From Lampris incognitus (lineage: Eukaryota > Chordata > Actinopteri > Lampriformes > Lampridae): 64,000 nt of DNA. The DNA is taken from NCBI RefSeq assembly GCF_029633865.1, contig NC_079214.1, positions 22,068,873 through 22,132,872 on the forward strand. The letters run 5' to 3'. Position numbers and translations under genes: made by a program. Shown here one piece after another: positions 51,311 to 62,174 of the stretch (position 1 is its first letter; every line of letters starts with the position of its first letter). The notes under the pieces are model-generated. The model made no database searches. It saw only the letters and a program-made list of their open reading frames with translations, and had not been told where the DNA came from.

Positions 51311-52413
51311 AAATATATAATTGCCTTGCCTTACTGCCGGCCTGCATGCAGAACTCCAAATGTGGCCTTTCTCTCCAGGTTGGCATTGATAAAGTCCCTC
51401 ATGAGGGCATCAATGTCCAAACTGTCCAATATATCTCCATGCATCTGAGCAAGGTGAGTCAGTCTTTTTTGTGCCATAGTTGTGCGTAACTATGTCTTCA
51501 GACGACGGAGAGCGGAAAATGTCCTCTCCGATGAAGCAGCTGAGATGGGGAGACTTAGGCGGAGTTTGATGAGGTTTTCAGCTTCGTTGAAAAGAGCCCT
51601 TGTTTGTGGATGGAGTTTAGACATGGTTGTTGCGATGTCTTTTACTGTCTTGGGAGAATCACTGCAGAGTTCTCCCATCATTTTCAGCTGGCTCTCCAGT
51701 CGGGCTTTGTCAAAGTGCAAGTGAAGGTGAAGGGAATCTATATCCACTATTGGTTGTTTGTTGGCTGCCTTAATAAGCACCTTTTCTCTCAGAGCTGCTG
51801 TTTTCATGCCATCTTGATCAAATCTCCTCTTTACTTCTGCTGTGACCAAGTCCACAGCTTCGTAGAACTCTCGTCTCCATGAGTGTTGCGCAACGTGTGC
51901 GTCTGCCTCTGGCTCTGCTGTGTGTCGATAACAGGCTGGGGTTTGTGTCACCCTGTGCTCACCTGGCATTTTAAGTCCCACTGTGGATAGTTTGTTATAG
52001 CATGTTATCCACCACTGTATCATCCAGAAGGGCCTCCATGCACCTTCCAATCAGTTTGGCACACTCAAGGGCGCCCGGTGCGCTGGCTTTGATATGCTGC
52101 AAACTCCTGGACACCGACTCACATGGCTCAAATATTGCTTCACAACAGAGGAGGCCATAGTAGGTTTTAGCCTTCATTGCTTGCTTTAGCAGGCCTCCGA
52201 TCTTAGCTCTGGTCTCTCCCCTCATACTTCTGTCATCCTTAAGCTGCTCCAGTGCTTTGATGATTTCTCTGTAGGCACTACACACACGTTTGAGAGCTAT
52301 TGTTTGTATGCACCATCTTGTTGGATATGTGGTCAGTATGGTAATATCTCATTGCAGCCAAACATGGACTCAGAGCTCCTTGAGTTTTGCTGATTCAAGG
52401 ATTACCACAGCTA

Positions 52414-54028
52414 CAGTGGCTTGCAAAAGTATTCATACCCCTTGAACTTTTCCACATTTTGTCACATTACGACCACAAACATAAATATATTTTATTGGAA
52501 TTTTATGTGAAAGACCAACAGAAAGTGGCACACAATTGTGAAGTACAAAGAAAATTGTACATGATTTTAAAAAAAATTTATAAATAAAAAACTGAAAAGT
52601 GCGGTGTGCAAAAGTATTCAGCCCCCTTTTCTCTGAGTGCAACCAATTGCCTTCAGAAGTTGCCTGATGATTGCTGAATGATCGAATGTTGACCTAATGA
52701 CTAAATAGAGTCAACTTGGGTGTAATCTAATCTCTGTACAAATACAGCTGTTCTGTGATGGCCTCAGAGGTTTGTTAAGAGAATATTGGGGAGCAAACAG
52801 CATCATGAAGTCCAAGGAACACACCAGACAGGTCAGGGATAAAGTTGTGGAGAGGTTTAAAGCAGGGTTAGGCTATAAAAAGATGTCCCAAGCTTTGAAC
52901 ATCTCACGGAGCACTATTCAATCCATCATCCGGAAATGGAAAGAGTATGGCACAACTGCAAACCTACCAAGACACGGCCGTCCACCTAAACTTACAGGCC
53001 AAACAAGGAGAGCACTGATCAGAGATGCAGCCAAGAGGCCCATGGTGACTCTGCACGAACTGCAGAGATCCACAGCTCAGGTGGGGGAATCTGTCCACAG
53101 GACAACTACTGGTCGTGCACTGCACGATGGAAGAGTGGCAAGAAGAAAGCCATCGTTAAAAGAAAACCATAAGAAGTCCCGTTTGCAGTTTGCCAGAAGC
53201 CATGTGGGGGACACAGCAAACATGTGGAAGAAGGTGCTCTGGTCAGATGAGACCAAAATTGAACTTTTTGGCCTAAATGCAAAACGCTATGTGTGGCGGA
53301 AAAATAACACTGCACATCACTCTGAACACACCATCCCCACTGTCAAACATGGTGGTGGCAGCATCATGCTCTGGGGGTGCTTCTCTTCAGCGGGGACAGG
53401 GAAGATGGTCAGAGTTGATGGGAAGATGGATGGAGCCAAATACAGGGCAATCTTGGAAGAAAACCTGTTGGAGTCTGCAAAAGACTTGAGACTGGGGCAG
53501 AGGTTCACCTTCCAGCAGGACAACGACCCTAAACATAAAGCCAGGGTTACAATGGAATGGTTTAAAACAAAACATTCATGTGTTAGAATGGCCCAGTCAA
53601 AGTCCAGACCTAAATCCAACTGAGAATCTGTGGCAAGATCGGAAAACTGCTGTTCACAAACGCTCTCCATCTAATCTGACTGAGCTTGAGCTGTTTTGCA
53701 AAGAAGAATGGGCAAAAATGTCAGTCTCTGGATGTGCAAAGCTGGTAGAGACATACCCCAAAAGACTTGCAGCTGTAATTGCAGCAAAAGGCGGTTCCAC
53801 AAAGTATTGACTCAGGGGGGCTGAATACTTTTGCACACCGCACTTTTCAGTTTCTTATTTGTAATTTTTTTTTAAAATCATGTATAATTTTCTTTGTACT
53901 TCACAATTGTGTGCCACTTTGTGTTGGTCTTTCACATAAAATTCCAATAAAATATATTTATGTTTGTGGTTGAAACGTGACAAAATGTGGAAAAGTTCAA
54001 GGGGTATGAATACTTTTGCAAGCCACTG
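52414..54028 (+). mobile_element. Decayed Tc1-like transposon with about 210-bp terminal inverted repeats
   Basis: The ends read CAGTGGCTTGCAAAAGTATT and its inverse, flanked by TA at 52,412-52,413 and 54,029-54,030. The left repeat runs to about 52,625 and the right starts at about 53,815. The outer and inner copies of GCAAAAGTATTCA give an IR/DR pattern. The hAT reading frame resumes on either side of the insertion, so this element entered after the hAT did. Confidence 0.92.
52805..53810 (+). pseudogene. Broken Tc1-like transposase
   Basis: The frame begins MKSKEHTRQVRDKVVERF and carries the DNA-binding domain, WSDETKIELF (first D) and QQDNDPKH (second D). Near 53,575 the frame shifts. The expected continuation [15 protein letters not shown], holding the catalytic E, runs in another frame to 53,810. 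A second lesion is a short in-frame loss of about five residues where RALH runs straight into DGRVARRKP. The protein as encoded lacks the third catalytic residue. Confidence 0.88.
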
Positions 54029-54208
54029 TATGCCCTGAACAAAGTTCATTGAATCAGCAATGAAACCCACCTCATGCGCAGCCTCCTGAAGAATTAGGTC
54101 AAGTGAATGGTTGGCACAGTGGACGCAGAGGGACTCAGGGCATGTTTCTTCTAGCTGCACCTGAACACCCGAAAACAGTCCTGACATGTTAGAAGCTCTA
54201 TCAAAACA

Positions 54209-54933
54209 ATGGTGTGGAGCATGAAATCAAATACAATGCTAGTAAGTGTTGTCATGATCTGCAGAACCAAAGAGGTCAGTCATCTAAAATTTCCTGATTT
54301 TAAATTGTCTGATAATAATCTTGGGGTATGTAATAAGGTGAAATATCTTGGGCACTATATTACTGAACAAATGACAGACAATGATGATATTTATAGGCAA
54401 TGCTGCATGATGTATGCACAAGCAAACACTCTGTCACGCAAGTTTGGTATGTGTTCAGTTAGTGTGAAGATGTCTCTGATCAGAGCATATTGTACACGGC
54501 TTTATACTGCACACCTGTGGTCAAACTATAAAAAAGCAAGCTTACAGAGGCTTCAAGTAGCTTATAATGATGCTACGAGAATACTACTAAAAAGACCTAG
54601 ATGGTGTAATGCAAGTGAAATGTTTGTGGCTGCAGGAGTCAGTACCTTTCAGGCTCTTCTAAGAAAGCTCATGTATAAATTTATTTGCTGGATCAATGAC
54701 TCTGATAATGTAATCATCAACAGTTTAACTAATATAAGATTCAGTGCCATATGCTACCAATCCCGGCAGTGGGACCACTGGTATAGCTGCCTCCTTATAA
54801 GACACTGATTTAATTCCATTTGTTATTTATTGTGTTTACTCTTTGTATTGTCTGGGGTTTGTCTTTTACCTATTTGTCTTTGTCTGTTATGGACCCTGAA
54901 TCTGCAATGAAGTTTTGAATTGAATTGACTTGA
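54209..54933 (+). mobile_element. 5'-truncated LINE fragment inserted in the hAT transposase
   Basis: A 199-codon frame encodes the C-terminal part of a non-LTR reverse transcriptase: KVKYLGHYITEQMTD, then LYTAHLWSNYKKASLQRLQ and RILLKRPRWCNASEMFV. The 3' end is a TTGAATTGAATTGACTTGA tail. The insertion falls inside one TGT codon of the hAT frame at both junctions (AAAACA|...|GTATCC), and no target duplication is obvious. I do not assign the clade. Confidence 0.8.
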
Positions 54934-56029
54934 GTATCCATGGAGACGCTCAACTGGGATGTTCAGCCTGAGAAATACATCTTTGATGCACTTGAACAGG
55001 GTCTTTCCGCTCCTGTCAGGGGCATTGTAAAATCCAGTGAATTCAGAGTGAAACTCCAATTTCTCATCCACATACTGCAGCATCAATGAGAACTGCTCTG
55101 TTGTACTGGAGTCGGTGGTACCATCAGCTGTGAGTCCATAGTACGGACTATTTCTGGCACGGGATACAATCTCACGTTGAATAGCGCAGGCACATTGCTG
55201 AATGACTTCATTCTGGATTGTGCCCGAGAGCCAGTTATCTCTCCTCTCAATCCACTGTCTCTCTCCTGGGAGGTTGTAGGTACGTTCAAGCATCAGTTCA
55301 TACAAAATGCCATCACGGGTGCTGTCACCCCGAAAAGCCACCCCCTTCTTTCCCAGGAAGAGCACTGACTTGAACATCAGCTCCAAAACATGCCTTGCTG
55401 TGTCTTGAGTTTGGCGGGCAGCGTCAGATAAAAGGGCAGTAATTGGGGTGTTTTGTTTAGAATGGTATCACTATGAAGTTTAGACTTTTCATGCTCGTTG
55501 AATTTTTCTATGGCTTTCCGCCAGTTTGTGAAGCCTCCCTTGACAAAACTCAGCTTAGGCTCCAAGTCTGCTTCCTCCTCCTCCTCGGCTTGATCCGCCA
55601 ACTCGAGGCTCAGTCTCTTTTTGTCTTTTTTGGGCTTCCCAAAAAACTCAGAAATGCGTTTTTGTGCCATCTGGACTGGTGTTCAGACACTTGACTTGAC
55701 TGAGTCACTGACGGGTGCCGTCATGAGACAATTGTTGCTTGTTGTCATAGTGGCTTAGGCCTCTTACTTTTTAAAGTCAAATCATTAATGTTTCCAATTA
55801 ATTTTAATGAATAGAAGAATGAATGAAATTAATTTTATTTATTCATTTGTTATTTTTTTTAAATTTATTTATCCCCCCAGTTTTTCTTGGGCTCCCTGCC
55901 AGGGGGTGCTGCAGCATCCTCAGGGCCCCTACTTCCCGGGCACTGGAAGTACAGGTATTAAATGCATCGTCCTTCCACATGTCTCTTGCAAGTTCAAATT
56001 GGTATCATAAAATTATATTACAGCGAATT

Positions 56030-56166
56030 CCGGGGGGGAGCAGTCAAGAACCGCCACAGCCAGGACGCGAACTCGTGTATACCGCACCGCGGGGGACAAC
56101 GTTAACCAGTCGACTAAGGGATCTGATCCGTTAGCCAAGGGCTAACGTATCTATTTATCCGTGCAC
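56030..56166 (-). repeat. Single tRNA-like SINE unit, same family as 48,590-49,055
   Basis: On the minus strand the unit begins near 56,166 with the CGTGCACGGATAAATAG-like head. It contains CCCTTAGTCGACTGGTTAACG and GAGTTCGCGTCCTGGCTGTGG, then a G/C-run end near 56,030. It lies just outside the right end of the hAT element. Confidence 0.6.
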
Positions 56167-56364
56167 GTTAAAATATGATCATGAATACACAGTAGCCAAC
56201 AATACTGTACAATAATAATGGCCATCTCCTGTGTATGTTTGATGATTATTTCAATACATACAATAGTTTATGAGGAAGTGATTATACTGATAATAATGGT
56301 GCGTTGATTGAAGAAATGATTGACACAAATCTTGTATGTATAAACAATGGTAGAGGAACAAGAT

Positions 56365-57689
56365 TTTATCTCATCTCATCTCATCTTCAGCCGCTTCTCC
56401 GGGGTCGGGTTGCAGTGGCAGCAAGCTAAGTAGGGCACTCCAGACATCCCTCTTCCCAGCAACGCCCTCCAGCATCTCCTGGGGGATCCCAAGGCGTTCC
56501 CAGGCCAGATTGGACATGTAGTCCCTCCAGTGAGTTCTGGGTCTACCCCGGGGTCTCCTTCCAGGTGGCCGTGCCCGGTAAACCTCCAAAGGAAGGCGCC
56601 CAGGAGGCATCCTAATCAGATGCCCGAACCACCTCAACTGGCTCCTTTCGATGCGAAGGAGTAGTGGCTCTACTCCAACTCCGGATGTCCGAGCTCCTCA
56701 CCCTATCTCTAAGGCTGAGCCCAGACACCCTACAGAGGAAATTCATTTCAGCCGCTTGTGTCCGCGATCTCACCCTTTCGGTCACTACTCAAAGCTCATG
56801 ACCATAGGTGAGGATGGGAACGAAGATTGACTGGTAAATTGGGAGCTTTGCCTTCCGGCTCAGCTCCTTCTTCGCCACAACGGCCCGGTACAATGCACGC
56901 ATTACTGCTGATGCTGCACAAATCTGCCTGTCAATCTCCCTCTCCATCCTACCCTCACTCGTGAACAAGACCTCGAGATACTTGAACTCCTTCACTTGAG
57001 GCAACAGCTCATCCCCAGCCCGGAGGGAGCAATCCACCATATTCCGGTAGAGAACCATGGCCTCAGACTTGGAGGTGCTGACTCTAATCCCGTCCATTTC
57101 ACACTCAGCTGCAAACCGTCCCAGTGTGCGCTGGAGGTCGCGTTCTGATGAAGCCAACAAAACCACATCATCTGCGAAGAGCAGAGATGCAATTCTGAGG
57201 TTCCCAAAACGGACACACTCCTCACCTTGGCTGCGCCTTGAGATCCTGTCCATGAATATCACAAACAGAATCGGAGACAAGGGACAACCTTGGTGGAGTC
57301 CGACACCCACCGAAAATGTGTTTGACTTTGTGCCGAGAATGCAGACACAGCTCTCACTTTGGTCATACTCCCCCAGTACACCCCCCCCACACACACACAC
57401 ACAGAGTGCCCCGGAGTACACGGTCGTAAGCCTTCTCCAAGTCCACAAAACACATGTAAACTGGCTGGTCAAACTCCCATCCATGCCCCCCTCAGCACTT
57501 CCGCAAGGGTAAAGAGTTGGTCCGTTGTTCCACGGCCAGGACGGAATCCGTATTGTTCCTCCTGGATCTGAGGTTCGACAATCGGTCGGAGCCTCCTTTC
57601 CAGCACCCTAGAATAGACTTTCCCAGGGACGCTGAGCAATGTGATGCCCCGATAATTGGAGCACACCCTCCCTTCCCCTTTTAAAAACA

Positions 57690-57690
<1 letters not shown>
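56365..57690 (-). mobile_element. RTE/Rex3-like LINE, 5'-truncated and frameshifted
   Basis: The minus-strand frames give VCSNYRGITLLSVPGKVYSRV and YGFRPGRGTTDQLFTLAEVL (57,690-57,469). Next come GLHQGCPLSPILFVIFMD and LLFADDVVLLASS (the FADD catalytic box), then MRWFGHLIRMPPGRLPLEV to the end at 56,371. The 3' end is a TCATC-repeat tail (ATGAGATGAGATGAG on the element strand), typical of RTE/Rex3 elements. A GT-rich slippage near 57,380 and several frameshifts disable it. Confidence 0.82.
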
Positions 57691-57720
<30 letters not shown>

Positions 57721-57742
57721 CTATATACTATATACTATATAT
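57690..57742. repeat. AT microsatellite at the truncated 5' end of the RTE-like LINE
   Basis: (AT)n is followed by three copies of ACTATAT and ends in the palindromic ACTATATATAGT. Confidence 0.85.
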
Positions 57743-58559
57743 AGTAACTGCCCCTGGTTCTCGAAAGCAAACGCGGAGAGTCTCGACTGGTGCTCGATAG
57801 GGTGTTTATTTTTTCCTCTCTCTCCCGCTCTCCTTCACCGTCTCGTAACACCGTGAAAACTAGACAGATACACAAAATGGCATCAATATACCGTCCTATC
57901 TAGCTTCACATAACAAGAAACATAAAGGGAACATAAATTTCACTGTACAAAACAATTACACTGAAATAAATTGTACATGAACACGTTTCCATATTACAGC
58001 AGACAACGTAAAGTAGCTAGCACTGTTAGACAGATCCTGAATATGAAACGAGGCGAAATAGCCATTTACCTTATTCCGCAGACCAAGGGTGTTAAAAGAA
58101 AAGGAAATCTGCTGCTTTCTTCGTGAAAGAAGGTAAGTAAAAAACATTTACGCTTGCAATAAACTTAGGTAAGTCTCTTTTTTAAAAACATAAAGGAAAA
58201 GTTTGTCTTTTCTTTTTAGGTTCGTTACTTGCCATGTAGCATCTCCTAGCCTTCACGTGCCACCAAGCTCTGACTCAATGACACAATTCCGCTCTACAGG
58301 ATCAACAACAAGGAAAAGATCGCCCTCACGTGGACATAACAGGTAAGTACATGAAATAAATCAATGTATATATTGTGCCAACAGCTTGCGAACAGGTAAA
58401 TCAATAACAGGTAAGGGAAAATGTCCAACCACCGTAAATGCAAATCTGTATATTAAACATAAATATGGCACCAAAAAATGGCAGATCAATAGTTGCCATT
58501 TACATATATGAATAAGATACATTGATTTAACATTGATTTCTGCAAATATGGCTACCCTA

Positions 58560-59815
58560 TGTGAATGGAAAATATGCAATAATAACATGGGTAGTGACCA
58601 TTTTCAAATTAAATACTGATAAACATACCCAAGAAAGTGCTCCTTTAAATAGCTGGAGCTTTCAAAATGTTCAATGGGACAAATTTAAAGAATGCTGCAG
58701 GGAATTAGCTAACGGTGTTAAAATGACTGGTAATGTGGATGAATGCACTAGTTAAGTTACCTATATGATAATTAATGCTGCCTCAGAAAGTATGACTAAA
58801 ACTCTGATAACAGGGATTACGAGAATTGTGCCATGGTGGAATTATGTGTGTAGCTTAAAGAAAGAAATAGTGCTCTCAGAAACCTCAGAAATAACCTAAA
58901 GTTTGAACATTTTGATAGAATACAAAAGAAAGAGAGCCACAGCATGCAAAATAACCAAAAGAACTAAAAGGAATACCCGGAGACAGTCTTGCTCTTCTAT
59001 TGGAAGAGAGAGAGATGTGGGTCATGTATGGATTATGGTAAAAAAGATGAGTGGGAGGATAACTAACAAAATACCAGTACTTGCAGATGGAGACAGTCTA
59101 CTAATAACAGAAATGGAAAAAGCCAACCTTCTAGAAAAAGTATTTGCCAGTTGTTCATGATGGAAATCACCTTACTGATTGACATACATAAATAAAGGAA
59201 AGAAGAGCTCCTAAAAGATAATTAAATTGTGCATGGTGAAAAGGTAGACATCAGCTCAGCTATGGATAACTTCAACTTGAGGGAAATGAGAAGGGCATTA
59301 GGGGGCAGTAGGTGCTCTGCTCCGGTATAAGCTCTATTAAGTTATGTCATGTTCAGACAATTACCAGAGGAACCATTAGAAATAGTGTTGAAACTCTGCA
59401 ACAAGATATGAACAGAGGGAAGATCACCTGTTAAATAATGCTGTGTCCAGATGAACTGATTCAACTTTCTGAGCGTAAGGGTAGAGATTATTACACAATT
59501 CAAAAGTCTGCCAGAGTGAGCAATAATAGAGGTAAATGATAGAAAGAAAATTCTCTTTAGGTTGAAATTAGGACATGCAGGATTCAATGTTACTTTATAC
59601 ACCATGAAAAAGACCGTGTCAGATAAATGTGAGACTTGTAACTGCAAAGAAACAGGTGAACTTGTGCTGATAGGTTGTAGAAGGTTCAATGTAGAAAGAG
59701 AAAGACTGAAAGGCAGGGTGGTAGATAAGAGATGGGGGTGGAGCATCAAAGGTCTGTTAGAGACAGGGGGCAAACAATTACACGAAACAGGTTTACTATC
59801 CATAATATAACTTCT
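58560..59815 (+). mobile_element. I/jockey-like LINE remnant with internal deletions
   Basis: Pieces of a LINE ORF2 appear in order: a linker (WDKFKECCRELANG; YKRKRATACKITKRTKR; GHVWIMVKKMSGR; IPVLADGDSLLITEMEKANLLEKVF), then EMRRALGGS...LPEEPLEIVLKLCNKI, then a C-terminal RLKLGHAGFNVTLY...CETCNCKETGE. Most of the RT core is gone and there are many stops. A short foreign piece at 59,440-59,471 matches the end of the insertion at 42,981-43,377. Confidence 0.65.
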
Positions 59816-59959
59816 TTATAAAGTCATGATGTTGACATGATGTTAACATAAAGTCATGATGACATTACCTGTGGAGGCATGGAGGTGTTTAGGAGATGCA
59901 GTGGAGTTTTTAACTAAATAGTTTAACACAATCTCAGTGTTAAACAAACATAGGTTAAA

Positions 59960-60617
59960 CATAGCCGTGGACTATGATGTTCGCAGATGATATTGTGATC
60001 TGCAGTCAGAGTAGGGTGCAGGTTGAGGGGAGCCTTGAGAAGTGGAGGTATGCACTGGAGAGAAGAGGAATGAAAGTCAGTAGCAGCAAGACGGAATACC
60101 TATGCGTGAACGAGCAAGGAAAGCGAAATGGTGAGGTTGCAAGGGGTAGAGGTGTCGAAGGTGAATGAGTTTAAATACTTGGGGTCAACTGTTAAAAGTA
60201 AGGAGGAGTGCGGAGGAGGTGAAGAAGAGAGTGCAGGCAGGGTGGAGTGGGTGGAGAAGTGTTGGGGAAAGACAGGAGGTGGGGCTGGAGGTGGCAGAAT
60301 TGAAGATGCTAAGATTTTCGTTGGGAGTGACGAAGAAGGACAGGATTAGGAACGAATATATTAGAGGGACCGATCAGGTTGGATGGTTTGGAGACAAGGC
60401 AAGAGAGACAAGACTGAGATGGTTTGGACATGTGCGGAAGACAGATGCTGGGTATATTGGGAGAAGGGTGCTGATGATGGAGCTGCCAGGCAAGAGGAAA
60501 AGAGGAAGGCCAAAGAGGAGGGAGGACATGCAGGTGGTTGGCGTGACAGAGGAAGATGCAGAAGAAAGGAAGAGATGGCGACTCCCAACGGTAGCAGCCG
60601 ATAGTTATAGTAGATAA
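59960..60617 (+). mobile_element. RTE-like LINE remnant (RT C-terminus)
   Basis: The start MMFADDIVICSQSR is the RT catalytic box. It is followed by GMKVSSSKTEYLCVNEQGK, VSKVNEFKYLGSTVKS, RIRNEYIRGTDQVG and RLRWFGHVRKTDAGYIGRR...GKRKRGRPKRRED in three different frames. An internal deletion removes the segment between the first and last parts. It ends about 20 bases before the CTCF-like motif upstream of slc25a44. Confidence 0.75.
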
Positions 60618-60640
60618 AGTCATGACGTTACACACTACGG

Positions 60641-60660
60641 TACAGTAGGTGGCGGCATGT
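60641..60660 (+). promoter_or_regulatory. CTCF-like motif upstream of slc25a44
   Basis: TACAGTAGGTGGCGGCATGT resembles the CTCF core (CAGNAGGTGGCGC-type). It lies about 170 bases before the slc25a44 5' exon and just after the last LINE remnant. The match was made by eye; a position-weight-matrix scan and ChIP data would be needed. Confidence 0.25.
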
Positions 60661-60808
60661 ATCTTTAAAGTTGGTTTGTAGTCCACCAGTAAAACCGACA
60701 AAGAAGAACTAGATAGCCCAGCGAGGTTAGTTGCTAAGGAAGGGGTTGGTATTCCAATATCATTCATTTTTTGTTGATCCTTAGTCTTGTCTGCATTGTT
60801 ATTTTTTC

Positions 60809-60883
60809 ATGACCCGTCAACATGAAGTTGCAGTGGAGACCGACATCGAGGGCATGGCTTTGAAACAACACCTGTCCAACAAG
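60809..60883 (+). other. slc25a44: Probable 5' exon of slc25a44 (3' part)
   Basis: A donor, AACAAG|GTTAGT, lies at 60,883 and an acceptor with a pyrimidine tract ends at 61,473. The stretch before the donor has an ATG at 60,809 opening a 25-codon frame that runs to the donor and would hit a stop just after the likely acceptor. It is therefore most likely an upstream ORF in a 5' UTR and not the protein start. The true exon start is unknown and probably lies further upstream. Confidence 0.4.
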
Positions 60884-61546
60884 GTTAGTTAACGACTAAG
60901 GGCTTGCTAAACTATGTGCTACGGTTAGTCTGAGAAGCTAGCTCAGCATTTAGCTGAATTAGCTAGCTAGCCTTGGGCGTGAGCCACCGTTAGACGCTAA
61001 TATGTGCCATGTGTTTCCAATTCTTTTTTCCCTACATTCACACGGTCAATAGCTTTAATCAACAGGAGTGTATTTTAGCGTGGCATTGTTTTTTATGTTG
61101 AATTTCATTTTTGCCTGTAGCGTTACACCGAGCTGGAACACGATGTCCCACGACCTGTGTTGTAATTAACCTGCTCAGACGAGTATTATAACATTCATGA
61201 AACGACTCATTTCGAAACTTGCCTACAATATAACGACAAACAAAATTATCTTGATAAAGCAGCTTATACCCGAAGCCAGTCGATTACGGAGTTAGCTAAC
61301 CTTGTCAAGTGAAACTGTGACCTTTAAACCTTCTAACACACACTAAATATGTATAAACATTGCTCTCTCCCACTCCTCTCAATTGGAAATGGGACACAAC
61401 AGTTAATTTCAATACAATACTAAAAAAATACGTTTGCCTTTGTTTTCCTGACACGGTGGGTTGGTGTGCACAGCATTTGTTGACATAATGTGTTTACCTG
61501 TTCAAGCACCAGTTTGTCTAATGTGGGGCCTCCCCGAGCTGGAAGG

Positions 61547-62174
61547 ATGCAGCAGAAGAGGAACATCCAGATTATCGAATGGGAGGACCTGGACAAGAGG
61601 AAGTTTTACTCCTTTGGGGTGTTCATGACTATGACCATCAGGGCAACTGTCTACCCAGCCACGCTTATCCGCACACGGCTGCAGGTGCAGAAGGGCAAAT
61701 CACTATACAGTGGCACCTTTGATGCCTTCTTCAAGATTCTGCGGACCGAAGGCATACGAGGCCTGTATCGTGGCTTCATGGTCAACACCTTCACACTGAT
61801 CTCAGGACAGGCCTACATTACCACCTATGAGCTAGTGAGGAAGTATGTCTCCAACTATTCCACTGACAATACATTAAAATCCCTAGTGGCAGGTGGCTCC
61901 GCATCACTGGTGGCCCAGAGCATCACTGTCCCCATCGATGTCATCTCTCAGCAGCTGATGATGCAGGGCCAGGGGGAACACCTTACTCGCTTTCAGCTCC
62001 AGCCCAGGGCAGAGGTGGGAAAGCCCAAAAGGATGTTTGGCCAAACCAGGAACATAATAACACAAATTTTTGCAGCTGATGGTTTCAGTGGCTTCTACAG
62101 GGGCTACGTGGCCTCTTTGCTCACCTACATCCCAAATAGCGCTGTCTGGTGGCCTTTTTATCATTTTTATGCTG
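61547..62174 (+). CDS. slc25a44: slc25a44 coding exon 1 (residues 1-209 and first base of 210)
   Basis: This exon encodes two-thirds of the carrier, including repeats 1 and 2 and the start of repeat 3 (SLLTYIPNSAVWWPFYHFYA). The donor is GCTG|GTAAGT. Reading past the donor gives a false C-terminus (GKLEFIHFH...), so the open frame to 62,236 is not the real protein. The exon probably starts upstream at an acceptor near 61,473. Confidence 0.94.

Larger units (their letters stand above)
51340..55670 (-). pseudogene. hAT transposase (ZMYM1-like, DUF4371/dimerisation type), broken
   Basis: The start MAQKRISEFFGKPKK is at 55,670. It runs into SFVKGGFTNWRKAIEKFNEH, but the zinc-finger part usual between these is missing. 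A frameshift near 55,380 leads to ELMFKSVLFLGKKGVAF and LTADGTTDSSTTEQFSL. The LINE splits the codon region before FDRASNMS at 54,208. The Tc1-like element splits it again at 54,030/52,411. The frame then continues through TTYPTRWC and the dimerisation motif LPISAASSERTFSALRRLKT (51,490-51,555), followed by a stop and LTHLAQMHGDIL to about 51,340. Several stops and shifts make it non-functional. Confidence 0.85.
50707..55945 (-). mobile_element. hAT transposon (nested host of two later insertions), 8-bp target duplication
   Basis: The octamer GAAGTACA occurs at 50,699-50,706 and again at 55,946-55,953, exactly flanking sequence ending in imperfect inverted ends (CATAGCCGTGGGAA on the left; the right end inverted reads CAGTGCCCGGGAA). 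Between them, on the minus strand, is a hAT-type transposase with its C-terminal dimerisation region. The 5.2 kb span includes a 1.6 kb Tc1-like element and a 0.7 kb LINE fragment, so the original was about 2.9 kb. Confidence 0.85.
55954..60640. other. Intergenic space right of the hAT element, stretches without a feature
   Basis: Between the listed elements, 56,170-56,360, 57,740-58,550 and 59,816-59,955 show no gene. The stretch 57,760-58,340 has a CpG-containing block with short splice-like signals but no frame I can support. An AT microsatellite with short palindromes lies at 57,690-57,742. Confidence 0.5.
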
